From a virus, in IMG/VR virus record IMGVR_UViG_3300025137_000246, positions 1-26,162 of that record: 26,162 bases of DNA. One strand, 5' to 3'. The notes beneath the pieces were generated by a model. That model was not told where the DNA came from. It saw nothing but the letters and a program-made list of their open reading frames with translations, and searched no databases. This document shows positions 25,073 to 26,162 of the stretch, one piece after another; position 1 is the stretch's first letter; each line of letters starts with the position of its first letter. The position numbers and the translations under genes are program-made.

Positions 25073-25804
25073 TTATAAATTAGTTTGATTTTGTTGTTGG
25101 TCTTCTAATTGTCCAAATTGAAACACATCAGATTCTCTAATTGATATACCAGCGTATTGTAATATTTTAGCCACTAAATTATTAGAGTCATCAATAGGTA
25201 ATTCAAAGTCTTGATAATCACTTTGCGTTTGGTCAAACAAAGGTTCACCTCCATACAATGTAACATACGTCCATTTTGGGTCTAAAGGGTATCTTATATA
25301 TTGAGCCTGTATGTCGTTTACATTACTAAATGTATTTGGAAATACGGTTAGCTCACTGGCTTCTTGAACATAAGCTGGAAATGTTGTTGATGGAGAAGTT
25401 AAAAGCGAACTGTTTAACATAGTAATTTTACTGTGCGAGACTTTTTCTGCCTCACCTTTTAATGTTCCTCCAGAAAAACAAAGAACTTTATTAAGTAAAT
25501 AATAATCAGAACCTGTTGTGGATTGAGAAGGTAAAAAATAAACGTTTTGAGTTTTTTGTGTAAGAAACGCAGTTATTGAAAACATATCTATAACTTCTTC
25601 ATACCCTTTTTTAATATCAGCATATCCTGTTCCTGAAACTCTTGCGTTCTCTTCATTAATTTGCTGATTGTATCTTATAAAATATTCGTCAAAAATATCT
25701 AACTGAGCTTGTTTTGCAAATAAATTAAAATCACCTGGAGATATATATCCATAGTTATTCTTGTTGATAATTGCAAGCACAGTATTTCTTACTGAATTTA
25801 TCAT
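25073..25804 (-). CDS. Ring (head-tail connector) protein, crAss-like type (243 aa)
   Basis: The N-terminus MINSVRNTVLAIINKNNYGY and then ISPGDFNLFAKQAQLDIFDE is a signature I know from connector/ring proteins of crAss-like and Cellulophaga phages: a helical start followed by a beta-rich body. The C-terminus is Gln/Asn-rich (QLEDQQQNQTNL). It is the first gene after the strong hairpin terminator, with a TAnnTTTGTAA motif 15 bases upstream of its ATG, so it probably starts a transcript covering the tail genes. Its role, joining portal and tail hub, is inferred from family and order. Confidence 0.7.
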   Translation of the reverse strand: MINSVRNTVLAIINKNNYGYISPGDFNLFAKQAQLDIFDEYFIRYNQQINEENARVSGTGYADIKKGYEEVIDMFSITAFLTQKTQNVYFLPSQSTTGSDYYLLNKVLCFSGGTLKGEAEKVSHSKITMLNSSLLTSPSTTFPAYVQEASELTVFPNTFSNVNDIQAQYIRYPLDPKWTYVTLYGGEPLFDQTQSDYQDFELPIDDSNNLVAKILQYAGISIRESDVFQFGQLEDQQQNQTNL

Positions 25805-25819
25805 TTGAAAATCTTTTTA

Positions 25820-25827
25820 CAAAGATA
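25820..25827 (-). promoter_or_regulatory. TAnnTTTG promoter-like element before the ring-protein genes
   Basis: The - strand reads TATCTTTG followed by TAA, directly downstream of the terminator T-run and 15 bases before the ATG at 25804. It matches the Bacteroidota -7 consensus. Its place between a terminator and the first gene of a cluster makes it the most credible promoter in the window. Confidence 0.55.
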
Positions 25828-25830
25828 CAT

Positions 25831-25861
25831 AAAATAAAAAAGCACCCTGATTTGGGTGCTT
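25831..25861 (-). terminator. Rho-independent terminator after the right-edge gene
   Basis: A perfect 8-bp inverted repeat (AAGCACCC / GGGTGCTT, arms 25840-25847 and 25854-25861) encloses a 6-base loop. On the - strand it is followed by TTTTATTTT. It lies 30 bases after the stop of the right-edge gene, so it ends that transcript before the ring-protein genes. Confidence 0.88.
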
Positions 25862-25891
25862 CTTCTTAATTTAGTACAATACTTAAACTAG

Positions 25892-26162
25892 TTAAGCATT
25901 TACAATACTTGTTACAGCTTTAGGTAAAGCTACAGAATACATAGGGTTTGTCCAACTTGTAACTAAAGCACCTTCAGTGGCATTTAGTATAGTTGTGTAA
26001 ACATCATGACCAACTTGTGCTGCAGTTGTTACTGTAGTTGCTGTTCCGTCTGCATACTTAATAACAACAGTTGTTGCAGTTGCAGTTGCAGTACCTATTG
26101 ACTTTATTCCGTTAACACTAATAAGTGCATTAGTAATAGGAGCGTTTGTAATTTTGATAAAT
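25892..26162 (-). CDS. Hypothetical (probably structural) protein, C-terminal fragment
   Basis: An open reading frame enters from the right edge on the - strand and ends at TAA (25892-25894); 90 codons are visible and the start is outside. The sequence is rich in Thr, Ala, Val and Ile, with short alternating strands (ISVNGIKSIG, TTVVIKYADGTATTV) and a C-terminal MYSVALPKAVTSIVNA. There are no charged catalytic motifs and no membrane segment. Beta-rich, Ala/Thr-rich small proteins like this are common next to capsid genes, so a virion decoration or minor capsid role is plausible but unproven. A strong terminator follows it. Confidence 0.65.
   Translation of the reverse strand, partial: FIKITNAPITNALISVNGIKSIGTATATATTVVIKYADGTATTVTTAAQVGHDVYTTILNATEGALVTSWTNPMYSVALPKAVTSIVNA

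Noticed and set aside
1-26162. tRNA or rRNA genes, insertion sequences or attachment sites
   Set aside because: No cloverleaf, transposase motif or terminal inverted repeats were seen on either strand, and genes fill nearly all of the sequence.

Overview
This window is a stretch of an AT-rich, tailed-phage genome (podovirus-like virion), most likely infecting a member of the Bacteroidota/Flavobacteriia. The reasons are: (i) the two small head-tail proteins and the 1655-residue tail protein at the right end have the N-terminal signatures I associate with crAss-like and Cellulophaga-type phages (for example KRGIQELNYD and NYGYISPGDFNLFAKQAQLD); (ii) four gaps between late genes carry TAnnTTTG, the -7 element of Bacteroidota promoters; (iii) Shine-Dalgarno sequences are largely absent. 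The taxonomic call rests on recognition from memory, not on a search.

Layout. The left edge (1-1024) carries a short + strand early-type cluster: the C-terminus of a VRR-NUC nuclease, an unknown protein, a stand-alone DnaA domain IV-like protein, and a small helical protein. The cluster meets the rest of the window convergently across only 22 bases. Everything from 1047 to 26162 is on the - strand and reads as a late structural block. In order of transcription: the C-terminus of an unknown protein with a perfect hairpin terminator behind it; two ring (head-tail adaptor) proteins; a 1655-residue tail hub/nozzle-type protein; a 906-residue modular cysteine- and proline-rich adhesin; a two-domain 2-oxoglutarate/Fe(II) oxygenase whose first half is a canonical prolyl 4-hydroxylase; a two-domain glycosyltransferase (GT60-like fused to GT32-like); a 594-residue tail protein with proline-rich linkers; three presumptive internal/ejected virion proteins (283, 534 and 2709 residues, the last with an HEIFH metallopeptidase motif); and a small conserved phage protein missed by ordinary length cut-offs.

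How the genes may work together. The most remarkable part is 12.6-19.5 kb. A prolyl 4-hydroxylase is followed after one base by a glycosyltransferase whose N-terminal half belongs to the family that, in Dictyostelium, puts GlcNAc on hydroxyproline. These two genes sit between three virion genes that encode (Ser/Thr/Ala)-Pro linkers, like the hydroxyproline glycosylation modules of plant and algal cell-wall proteins. I infer a phage-encoded pathway that hydroxylates prolines in its own tail/adhesin linkers and then adds one or two sugars. I know of no description of this in a bacteriophage. It remains a hypothesis from domain content and synteny.
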